Source of the DNA: Hymenolepis diminuta
Taxonomy: Eukaryota > Platyhelminthes > Cestoda > Cyclophyllidea > Hymenolepididae
Length of the DNA stretch: 64,000 nt
NCBI GenBank assembly: GCA_900708905.1
Contig: CAADRB010000005.1
Span: 3,138,791 to 3,202,790, forward strand
Direction of reading: 5' to 3'
Below are positions 1 through 12,300 of this stretch, in pieces. The position numbers and the translations under genes are program-made. The notes below the pieces were generated by a model, which saw only the letters and a list, made by a program, of their open reading frames with translations, was not told the origin of the DNA and made no database searches. How positions within the stretch are numbered: the stretch's first letter is position 1; each line of letters begins with the position of its first letter.

Positions 1-292
1 TGCAAAAATGACAAAATGGCACATATTATTGGCTAAATGACAAAATCAAGTTGATTATGTATGATGGTGGAAATGATTAACAAGGGTTAAATGTCTGACC
101 ACAAAACAAAAACTAGCCCATCTGAGTTGAGGTCACGGGATCACAGATTAGTTGGGCTAATTCCAAGGCAGTGAAAAATCCATTAATAATAACAACGTGA
201 TTTAAGTCTGAATTTCACCTATCTAGAACCCTTCAGCATTATGAATAAATGGAATTTAGTTATTTAAATAGAGCTAAAAGAGATCAACTTAC

Positions 293-313
293 ATCTTCGT
301 CATCTTTTATTGT
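293..313 (-). CDS. Candidate 21-nt dynein micro-exon
   Basis: TTTTTAG acceptor, 21 nt encoding TIKDDED, GTAAGT donor, phase 0-0. Follows the 12-nt candidate and extends an exposed loop. The next exon is beyond position 1, since nothing in 1-292 reads as dynein. Confidence 0.45.
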
Positions 314-3300
314 CTAAAAATAAAGAAGGTGTCAAAAAGGGCCGACAAAAGCGGTCTTAGGCAACTTTTAATGATGTAATTGGTACAAAAGTGCTTACCT
401 GTCCTTTTCCCTATAAAGAAAAAAATCATTTTTATTTAACTATCAATCTATTGCTTATTTTAAATTGAAATGCAACCAAAATCTACCTGGTTTGTAGACT
501 TTTTATTGAGCTAAATGAAATAAAATAAACAGATTACTGGTAAGAAAGCATAATGGGCAAACGAGGCAAACTGCCTCAATAAAACTTACTTGAACGTCTA
601 GACGATAATCATAGACACTTCCCTTGATTGGGAAGGGTAGTTTATAATCCTCCATAGGAGGTGGGACCTGATCAACCAAGGCAAGATAATGCTGAGTCCC
701 CTCAGTCATACCACCGTTCATCAATTCTCTTGTCAGCTTATCAAATCGTTTCCGACCTTCCTCATCTTTGGTGGCACCGATTGACCAGACATAGGAGAAG
801 AGGAAAATACACTAAAAGGGGAGAAATTTTGGATTAAAATTTGACTGAATTAAATAATTTTGAGTGAAGTATATATGATAAAACTCATCTCATCCACCAA
901 CTTATCAGGTAGGATATCAATCAGACAAAAAGCACTAAGTTCATTGTATTCATAACTCTGCCTATATGCCCACCATACAATCACTTATCAGTGTGTATTA
1001 AATTCTCTCATTCAGACACGCGCACCTGCCTTTCTATTAAATAGTACCGATGGAGTAATGATATAGGAGATCTAACTATAAGGAAACTTCTGCTTAGAAG
1101 TTAGCTCTAAAGGAAATATTCCTGCACTGGATTAGCGCAGCCATTTGAACATCCGAGGTCAGCTATTGGTCCATTGATTCAAGACTCAGCAGTGATAATA
1201 TTTCGTGATTAATAGATTTTTTGCACATTTTCGTGCCAGTATGATAAACTGAGTCCATGTGAGAGCATTAATTTCTGTTCCACTTATCGTTCATTGACCG
1301 TCCATCGTGTATATTCTAGAAAATTATTGCCCTAATTTGCTAATATAAATGAAGTCATACTTACTCAGTGGAGTTATATATCGAATTAACCTCAAAGTGT
1401 GATTCCTGTTGAAAGGATTTACATGAGCTTAATCCTTCAGGAATTCTCGAACATTATTACGTGCGTTTTATTGGACGAAAACAGCTTCGAAAATTAAGAT
1501 AATGGGTAGTTTCTTTAAGGGGGTCGCCGATTAAAAACATTTTGACGAAATCTATGACTGAATTAGCTCCCCTGTAATTCATTTGATAAAATTCAAACTG
1601 GCTTAAGCTTATTATATGAGTAATAAAACATCGAGGCAGGAGTAAAATCCTTATTAACTTTGGAACTAGTTTATTTAATATTGTTATAATCCATCCAAAG
1701 TACCCTTTAGTTATTTTTTGAAAATTTATCTAATAAAGGTCGATATAAATGTTTGAACGGTATAAAGGTCAAGCGATTTTATCATTTCGGTAAATCTTAC
1801 TTCTATGGCACAACTGGTTTGTTCTTCGCCATTAAGTTCGACGATATTCGGTTCTTTAAAATCATCGATTTGGCAATCAATCAAGTTGGTTAGACTTCGT
1901 ACCAGGTTAATATCCGTTGTCGGAGAAAGTTCCTAGAAAAATACTAATTACAAGACTGAAAATCAAAATTTACCTTTCCAACACCCTTCCTAACCATAGC
2001 TAAGCCAGCATCAATAAACCTCTCAGCCATATCTTCAATAATTTTCTTTTGAGGATTTTTGATGCCCGGAGGTAGTTTAGCTAACCAACTTTTCATGATA
2101 GGTCTCCAGCCCAGACTACTGGGTTCCATATATATCATTCCACATCGGGAAACTGTCGCAGGTGAAGCCGCTTCTAAATCCATCGGTTCGAAGATGAGAT
2201 TGGTAGTTGGGGCAAGTTGGATGATTTCGCCAGACATTAGACAAAGTTTCTTATTATCATCCAAGACGGTGTTCATGTTTTCAATCCAGACAGCATCTAC
2301 AGGCCCATCAAATACTAGCCACTTTCTGTCTGGGGTCTGAGAGACTGCAAATGCTCGATAAGAAACAGCTAGTACACCGTCAGACCATTCGTGGGAATTT
2401 GGATCAAATCGACCGTAAAGTTGACCCATAGTTATCGATTTCGGATTCAAAACAGTGATTTGGACCTTGTTTTCATCCATTAGACCCTAAGAAGAATTCA
2501 AAATCGAACCAAATATCATCATACCTCTTCACAAATATATCCTAAAGCTTCTGCTAAAACTCTATAAGCCGATGTTTTAGCACCAAAGGGATACCCAGTG
2601 ATCATAAATCCATGTCGGACAATCATCATTTCGTAGATTTGTTGAACCTTGGTTAAGAAGTATTCAGTGCATTGGAGATTCATTCTTTCGCAAGCCTTTC
2701 TAGCCGCATTGTTGAGAATTTCATAGTCTGGATCAGGATATTTGATCCCTGGGAAAAGATCTGATGTTATTCCATGGAAGAGAGGTAAATCATGATTCAA
2801 GAACTTGGGTAAATTGACATCAATGATAGATCTGAGCATCAAAACATCTTCATCATCGTTTGGATATTGAAGCTGAAATCAATAGCCAATAGTTAATCAG
2901 CAGCCCATAAATACAAAGTTCAGATAGGAGAAAATGAAGCATCCAATCAACTCTTGAGTTCTGCTCACCTTTAAGTTTCCAGCAGCCGTTAAGACTGATT
3001 TAACAGCCCTCATACCATAATCGTAGTGAGGTTGGCTGGAGAGTTGTTCTGAGCACAATCGGTATGTGGCGACAATCTTAACAGCCAGCGGACGAGCAGT
3101 TACGAAACCACAGGAATAGAGGGAGATTTCAGCAATCATGGCGTAGTCTGGAACCATCATAGCCACTGATCGGAAGAGAGCCTAAAAAGGAGAAATTTCC
3201 TACTGAGAAGTTATTTGTTCATACACAGTTACTATACTACATTTAATTCAGACTAAATTAGCTAATATCGACTAACAGATTTATTGGTCTAAAAATGGGA

Positions 3301-6300
3301 GAGACACCATCACCCAATCTTTTAGACTTGGTCAGTTAGAAGTGTCTGCTTTCTTCTACAATCAGACGAATTTGAATTAATTTGCTTAAACATGAAAATG
3401 AGAACCTCCGCTCTTTGGAACCAGCGTCTATTGCAGTGGATACTCAGTCCATTTTTTAACAAACGAATTCAACTCAGACTAAATAGAAATCTTGGGTTCA
3501 AAACCGCAATCTTCAACTTTCATTTTCTGAAGCAGTATATATTTAATACGATCCTTTTGAGCAAATAAACTTTGTAATTAACCTAATAAGTATTTATTTT
3601 TCAGCACAATTTGAAGTGGCCTAGATTTCCCTTACATCTCATATAATTTTGTGTCCACATTGGTACAGTGCAGCTCAAAAACCAGTTGAACCAGCACAAA
3701 GTTCTTAAAGTTGAATCTTGATCCTCAAACAAAAATCCAGCACAAGTCAAAGAACGGAAGTCGCGAATACAAAAAAGGTCAACAAAAGCAATGAAGACTA
3801 CTCAAAAAAGGCCATTCGCATCAAAGGGCAGACAACAAAAAAGACTAATCATTTGACCAAACAAATCGTCCAAAAGAAGCTGAATTTCGCAAATCAGCGA
3901 AAATTAATAATAACAAGAGCAGAATGGACATCTCAACATCGGAAAATGAAACCGAATTGTAAAGACCAGAGATCAACGTACTCTCGAAATCAACTTCAGG
4001 ACTACTCCATTGTCAATCAAGGGGGCGGAAAATTAAACTCAAAAGGACAGGTGATAGGAAGTCGAAAGAACACTCTGGCATGCACCGGAAGTGCAATTAC
4101 ACTTCATTGCAATGTCCCTTCTACGTCATTATTCTGGGAGGCCATGACGCGACAAGATCAGCCACCATTCATCAAATGTTGCATTACCTAGCCATCATAT
4201 TCTGCCAAGTCCAATGACTGGTTCTGTCTAATTCGACCAATCGCTACCGGGATAAACCCAGTATCAAATGAATAAATAGTCTCATAATTCAGTCAGCAAA
4301 TGTCTACCAGATCAGTCTTGTCTGGTTAAATCTCTCTCTCTGGGGTTGGAGCAAGTGTATTTTACCTCACTTGTAAGTTGACCACACAGTACAATATTTT
4401 GGTGACACGTTATAACAGTACCTTATAGCGCATTCCCAACCTGAGGTTCTATAAATTTTTCAGTGAAGCCTTAAACATACCTTTATCATAAATATTCCTT
4501 AACACTATTATGAAAACTGACGTAACATTAGCATTATACACAGCTCAATTTACTCCAAAAAATTTGAATAATCGATTACCTTCAAATTATCAGGTAATTC
4601 CGAACGACCTGCGTAACCAGGATTCATAGTAATAAATACTGCACACGTGGGGTCCAGCGTCAGTTCTGTTCCTTCAAATATAATCTTCTCTTTCCCTGCA
4701 TTGATAGCGATCTGGATAGTCAAAATTTGCTGAGCGACCACAGACAAAACCTCTAAGTCAATACGGTTAAATTCATCGAAACATGACCAGGCCCCACAAG
4801 AGGCTAGACCCTTGAAGACAAAGCGCAAGAAGTATGCATTAGTTTGGGTGAAATTTGGAATTTGGAGTGGTAAACTGAATGAATCTACCTTAAAAAACTT
4901 GCCCAAAGCGATATAGTCAAGACCGTCGGAGCAGTTAAAAACAACACACTGTTTAGCGACAGCCTTTGCAAGGTCCTTTGTGGTTTCCGTCTTTCCCGTA
5001 CCTGCTGGACCTTCCGGAGCACCTCCAAGATGAAGGTGAAGTGCTCCATAGAGGGTTCGGTAGCATCGATCTGTCAGGGGGGTTATGACAAGACGTGTGG
5101 TATTCCCCAAGTACTCATAACCATACCTAGTATTACGGTAAATGTTAGACGTGAGCAGAGTTCAACTTACGCTAGAGTAGAATTGATCATCCGCGTCTGC
5201 AACTGTTCATTCACCCAGTAATAGCGAAGTTGACTCAACCATGAGAATTCAGCATCGTTTTCAACTTTCTCGTCGACTAGGGTTTGAGCAACGTCTCTTG
5301 CATGAACGGTCAGGACGATTAAAGCTTGAAGAGTGGTGCGGTTTTGTTTGGATAATTTTCCTCTTACCATTTCTACGATTTCTTCTATTTGCCTGGTGTT
5401 TTCCTGTAAAATGGATTGAGAACGCAAATAAATAAACATTTCGATTGGCCGCCAGTTGTTACTCCAAGTGGAATCAAAATAAACAAGAAGCTAGCTAAAA
5501 CAGTTAGAGTGGCCATATACACTCAAAATGTACCTTCAGCTGCCGAAGGCAATTAATGAACAGAATTAATCAAACGAAATAGGATAAATCGGTCCTGATT
5601 TTCCCCATTTTTTACAAATACAATATTTTTCCAAATAAAGAAAGCTTGAAAGGGGAGTAATTCAAAAGATTATTTACAGCAATTAAATTCTCCAACATTA
5701 CGGGGAACGAATTTCGATGGACCCCGGTGAGTTAAATGATAAAGGGAGGGTTAGTTAAGCGATAATCTTTCACAGTGTCACCATCAGTCGTAGGCCAAAT
5801 GGAACTGATCTGAGGTCAAAATTAGTAATTCTCGTCACTGGAGTCTGTATGTGCAAACATATCCCTTTCAATAAATGTGAATGCGGTCATATTTTCTTAA
5901 TAATTTTTTTCTCTACATCTCAATCCTTTCAAAGTAAGTTCACTAGCCTCGTGATGTCATATTTCTATCTACTTAAAACTGTTATATTCATGTGGGTTGT
6001 ACTACGAAGTGCAAACCGATATGTGCATCTGATGAACAACAATGTTAACTGCTAGAAAGCCGAGTGGCCTATTTTCGATACTCTCATCTATTTTTAGATG
6101 TGGACAATAAATCTCGTCAATTTCATACACCAAAGGCCACTTAGCACTAGATTAATAAGCATGAACAAGAAAACTAGTAAGAATAAATGGTCATAGCGTC
6201 TAGACTCTTGCGGTCACAGTAGTATATAGACTGAGGGGGCATGTCAGCTTATGAGAATGAAAAACGACATTCAGGGATCTAACTAAATGACAAAAAGTAG

Positions 6301-9300
6301 ATACTGAGTAAACTAGGTAATAGCCTAAAAATGATAAGAGGCAAACTTCAACCAATTCCTAAAGTGACATGTTTCCGAATTTAAATGTGAGGAATAACTC
6401 AAATACTCTCAAGATTAGAGCCTCAAATAAACAATCTTATCTGTCTTACCTGAACAAAGGTTTCAAGTTCCTCTAATCCTTTATTAATAGCCTCTGTACA
6501 TAGGGAAGTCCAGTATGTCATCGTAATGGCCAGTACAGCTTGACCACACCAGTTCTTCACCCAATCTTTTCTTGGTGTCTTCACATAGTCGTCAAGGCAC
6601 TTGAATATATTCAAACGAATTGACGTGGTCATATCCGCCTCCAGTTCAAGTAACCACTTCTCAACAGCTCCACGGGCCTTCGCGGTGGAAATTATATCCT
6701 TCAACTCGACAACTTCATCTTCGCTGCTACAAATATGAGTAATCTCCAAGTCGTTAGTGAAGTTTAGTCTAGCAATACCCTCAAAGCATTTCTTCAAATG
6801 AGGTTGCACTCGAGTGGGGTCTTTTGTTTCAGAGAGAATTTCTAAAAGCTCATCATTGGAAAGGAAGAAGAATCTTGGGAAATAAAGACGTTTCTTCTCC
6901 AAGTAGGCATTTAGACCCTTTAGAATCAGTTCTAGAAAATCATTGGCTTTCCGTAGCTTATCCAACATCTTTTCGATTCGAATGACAACTAGAACGTGAG
7001 CATCTGCGACGGCGTATTTCATTATCTCTTTCCAGGTCTTATCCACGGAAGTGAATTTTCTGCTTTCGTCTGGCATTTGAGCCATAATATCTGGTGAACT
7101 GAAGATGGGTTCAAGGTAGAGCCAGGTGGCTTGTACCTTCAACCACGCATCCAGAACATCCTGGGCCAACATTAAAGTTGCTTCCCAGTCTCTAAAGAAA
7201 TCAGGATGGACAGTTAGAATTTCGAAAGTAGTATGGGATCTATAATACTCTAAAGCATACTTTATTTCAGATTCAAATGGTTTGATGAAAGGTGAACCAC
7301 GCATGGTCTGAGTTTTGACAATATGGTCATCAAGAGTCAACTGAATATCATCCACAGATGATACGATAAAAGTTCCACTATCACGGTAAGGTAAAAGTGT
7401 AAATTCAACCTATTGAAGGGAAGGATAAGGGTAATTAGTATAATTAATTTAAATAAGTAAAATAAGAGAGATAAGGACTCATGATCCATCGACCTTGATG
7501 AACTTATGACAAACACGGATAGAGCTTAAGATCAGAAATATTTTTTGAACTGGTTATCATCAACAATCGTGTTCGTAATAATTGAACCCCATATTAACAA
7601 TGATTCTTCCAATTTTTCGTGATTAATATACACATAGCCTATGAAGATGAAGGCAAGGTGGCCGGATACCTAACTCAGACATGCAGTATTTTACATCACC
7701 AAATCTAGTATCTTTATCATTACCTCAGGTCTAGATGGATCGTTCGAAATGAGGAAGCGAATATATCTATCAGTATTAGATATGACGGTATCATTACACC
7801 TTCTAAACTACTTTAGCAATACGTGAGACTTGAATTATTACAATATTCTACGTTACAACTAATTCTCTATATCCCTAATGTTCATGTTGCATACTTGCTT
7901 TATCAAATCGTATAATCTAAACTACTTAAGTAAAAGGCAATATATTACCGATTCCCATTCATTCTTCATTTTATTCAGCATCTTCTCGAGATTAAACTCT
8001 TTAGAAGCAGCCTCAGAAATTGTCTCAAATTTAGGGATAAATGCCTCAAGATTCATGTCAATGAGCTTCGCCAGGCACAGGCCCTCCTCACTGCGCAGAG
8101 TATAACCAATGATTTCAGAAATCTGCTTCCAGTGACGGTCTTTCAGGCCCGGATTGAAGAGAGTCATAATCAGAGGTATATGCTCCTTGAATTCTTCAAC
8201 CTTCACTCGCATTTTACCAGCAATTTTACGTGGTGCCAAAATATGTTCAAAGGTCTTTTCAAGCTTAAAGAGCGTGCGATAGATGTTCGATGTCTCCATT
8301 TCTACTGTTTCTGGATTAACCTTTTCCATCGGCCCATCCATCCATTCCTTATTCTTAATGTTGAAGTCTGTAATCGTTTCATATAGTCTCAAGTAGGGTT
8401 TAAGTAAATTTTGGGTTTCTGTTCTCTCAGGATAGCTAGTAAGTGACCACTCAAATGCCATTTCCTCCGCATTGAAAGCCTCAATTTTTGCTATTGCTTT
8501 TTCTAAGCAGTCATTCAAGGTTTGAGCTTTCTTGAGATAGCGACTTATCTCCTGAATATCTCCAAAGTGTTGGAACTCGGCGACCTGAATTTGATAGTTG
8601 CTCAATTCTTCCTTGAAACGTTCACGACGATATTTAAGGCTAATTTCAAACTCCGCTCTCTTCTTTTGAACTATATTCCGATGTTCCTCGAATACGCCGG
8701 TCATTCGTACATGCCATTCAAATACATGCGCAACCATTCGCATATCGGAAGGGTTCATCTGTGCATGGTCCATGAGGAAAAGCAGTCGATTTTTACAATA
8801 ATCCAATTCGACTTCCATCTTTCCCATAGTGACTTTTTCTGTCTGCTTAACAAACGCGATCAGATTCATCATTTCATCTGTGCTTGCAGGAATCGATAAT
8901 GCCCTGGCTGCAATTTCCTCATAATGATTAATTAGGCTAAAATAATAGATTGGAGATGGAGCGTAAGTCAAATGAATTAGTAAGTCGGTCACAGAGATTA
9001 AAATGGTATAAACGATTCCATTTGGAATATCGTAAATGCAATTTATCATTGTGTAGATCATTTTGTCATAATTTTTGGTGGTTCGAATTTCATAAGGCTA
9101 ATTACGACATTTTATCTGCAAAAGCGATTATAAAGGTGATGGAAATTAGCAGAACAAAGTTGAGCCAATCAACAGACACATAGTTTGTTTAATTTTTAAT
9201 TTACTCATCTACATTAGCAAGTGCATAAAAAGTACAAAGAGAAACAGGGCTCGTCATCTAGGTTACGTTCTAACTCAGAGGATATCAATGAAATATGGAG

Positions 9301-12300
9301 AACAATAAATAAATTAATGTCCTTTCCAACTGCACGAACTAGCTATTCCAAGGCAGGAATGAGACAGCTAGAGAAGAAATATATTTTATTGAAGGAAAGA
9401 GGAGAAGTAATAACCTTATACTCAATAAACCAAAATGTGATTCAGAAGAGGAGAAAAGCTCACAGAGTAGACGTGAGATTACAGAAAAAATCGATAAATA
9501 ACTTAAAGACCGGGAAGGGGAAGGATGAGTCAAGTGCAATACTATCTGAAGAAGGCAATAAAATGGATAAGTTGATATTTCAATCACAATAGCAGATAAT
9601 GTCACTTCAAATCAACTAGATTGCCACTTATTCGGAATCCTGTTTCTCTTCTTATCTTCGATTATAGACAGATAGCAGAAACTAAGACATTCGTTGGAAG
9701 GTACGATAATAGATGGTACAATAAAGAAAGAATAAGAAAACGTACTATTATTTTAGAAGTGGTTTAAACAAATAGGCAAATTGCATATACTACACCTCCT
9801 CTCTCCAAATCCAATATTTAATGGTTATTAATTTCCCATGCACTGGATTATCGATTATTGGATTTCTACGTTCAGATCTTGATAATGTTAGACCACCAGA
9901 GAAGAACTCTTCGCTGAAATTATTGGCTAGCCTAGCAGCCAATCATTTACCATATATTTAATTCTATAAAAACGAAATTATTTTCTTAATGAAAGAATCG
10001 CTGCTCGGGCCATAAGTTTTTTTCCGATCTTTATAACGTCTGAGTGGTATTAGCTTAATAAAAAGGGCAACTGAAGTGTTAATTAAGAGCCTTAAGCTCT
10101 TATCGTTTGAAATGATGAATGAACACTTACGATCGCATTTTATTCCTATGATCTTCAAGGATCCTATCCAGAACCTTATCAGCAATACCTTCAGCTCTTT
10201 TCTGCAGTGCCAAGATCAGATCATCAGCATGTATTTCAAACATTCCAAGACGGATTGTGCGTCGAGATTTATATTGAATTTCCTTTACCAAGTTACGGTA
10301 TTTTAGGAGCTCTACTGTCAGTTTTTCAAATGAAGGACCCTGAGACTGCTCAATTATGTCATCGTCTTTTGACTCTTCATCGCTATTCTCAAAAATTTCA
10401 TCTCCTTCAGTCTCATAAGTATCTCTGCGAGATTGCTTTCTAGTCTCGACCATGGAATACTTAGTTGGATTCAACAGATCCTCAATATCTTGCTCAGCCT
10501 GAAAGAGGGATTAAAGTAAAGAATGATGATATTGAAAGGTAACCTTTCGATTAATCAGAAAGTCATATTTGCCGTAGATTTGAAGATAATTCTCAGGTCC
10601 TTGAAATTCTTTCTTTAGACTGTATATTATCCGATCTTTGAAGGACTGAAATACTTCTGGAAGAATAACAGGATTGAGAGTAACCTTTGCTGCTTCATCT
10701 CCATGCTAAAAAAAGAGATAAATTTCCATGCTAATGTATTCAAGATGGACTTGAAGCAGTGTTGTGACTAGAAGCTTACCCAATTGGGATATGCAATGCT
10801 TTCTACTGTAGGAATACTTTGAAAGTCTTGCAGCATTTTGTCAAGCAACTGCATTATACTATCCACAAACTCCTCAATTTTCGGATGGAACTTAATCTCA
10901 GAGTCTTCTAACAACAAGCGAAGAACAAACCCGGGAATTTGATCGTGATTACCCGACTAGATGAATATGAGGGGAATTAGTAAATATAATGGGTATTTAA
11001 AATTTACTAAGAGTTTAACTTACGTTAGATTCTGCGAAGCCAATAACACCATTGAATTCGTTATCAACCTCAATTTGCTCGTAAAGACGCTAGAAAAATA
11101 TATAAGAACATTATTTAATTGAACCGGAATAGTTACAGGTGGTGCGTAGGAGTATCCTTTGAAATAGAAAGAATATTAGGTCTGTTGCTTAATTGAGCAA
11201 TTTTAAGAACCATAATGCTAAATCATTTCAGAAGAAACCGAAGTCATATAAATGTACAATCTCTTTGCTTAACTTAACTTTTTATAGATTATCAGGTGGG
11301 ATAAAAATCATCGAAATGTATGAATCAGCATAAAGTTGGGTCCAAATTTTGAACATTCCCTACAATGCACCTTGTAAGGTAAATAGGCAAGGATATAATA
11401 AAAGTTATCGACACGTTTAGTTAATCTTAGCAGAAAAAAATAATAAAAATAAATTACATCTCAGCAATTCAAGATTTTAGAATGCTATGAAAAGTGCTGA
11501 TTATTTTTCATAAACACCTTAGTGACAAGACTGGTAAAATATAAACGCAAACTATTTGAAAGAATAACAATTAATTGAAGGAAAACAGGCAGAGACCAAT
11601 CTTATCTTCACACACAATTTAACTGCTTAAAAATTTTTCATACTTTGGAAAAACAAGCATGAAAATAAAGATTAGCGTAAACTTTTATTATTAATAAGCC
11701 TAAAAATACCAGAAGGCCCACAATTTTTACTCATTTGGAGGATAAAAATATTCGATCTTTCTCAATAACACCATCCTCACAATAGCGAGTTTAGTTTCCA
11801 GATGACTAACCATATTACAATATCATAATTTAACTCAATTCTATAATAAAACACATCAAGGGATGACTTAAAGTTATCGTTGATACAAGAGCGATCACAA
11901 GAACTTTTATAAATAATCATAAGGATAAATCATGATAAACAATAAAGGTATTTAGTCTCGAAGTCTTTCGTCTTGAACTCACCGGGGGATTACAGAGCAG
12001 ACTTGAAAAATCCTCCATAGAATTAAGGCACAGTGTTTGCAGATTACTACTCATAAGTACAGCTACACTTCTATAGAAACCCTTCAGACCTGATTTATTT
12101 TTACTGAGAGGAATATTTCCTCTTTTGATTCCCCGTTGTATTATGTTCTGTACATCACTTAACCACCTGCAGTTCCAAAACAGAATGTTAGATCAGCTAT
12201 AATTTAGATGTGTTTCAAAATTCAAAACAGTTACTTGGTCAAAAGTCTTTCTTTAATCGAATCGATGTTTTTGGTACAGATTTGCATGAAAGCAGAAAGC

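Noticed and set aside
4811..4888. Treating the 26-residue stretch between GKFFK and GLASCGAW as coding
   Set aside because: It has GT..AG borders, is absent from the family at this invariant place, and so is called an intron, with retention kept as a finding.
9221..9592. 123-codon plus-strand frame in a dynein intron
   Set aside because: Lys-rich low-information sequence with no recognisable domain, splice context or start signal; most likely chance.
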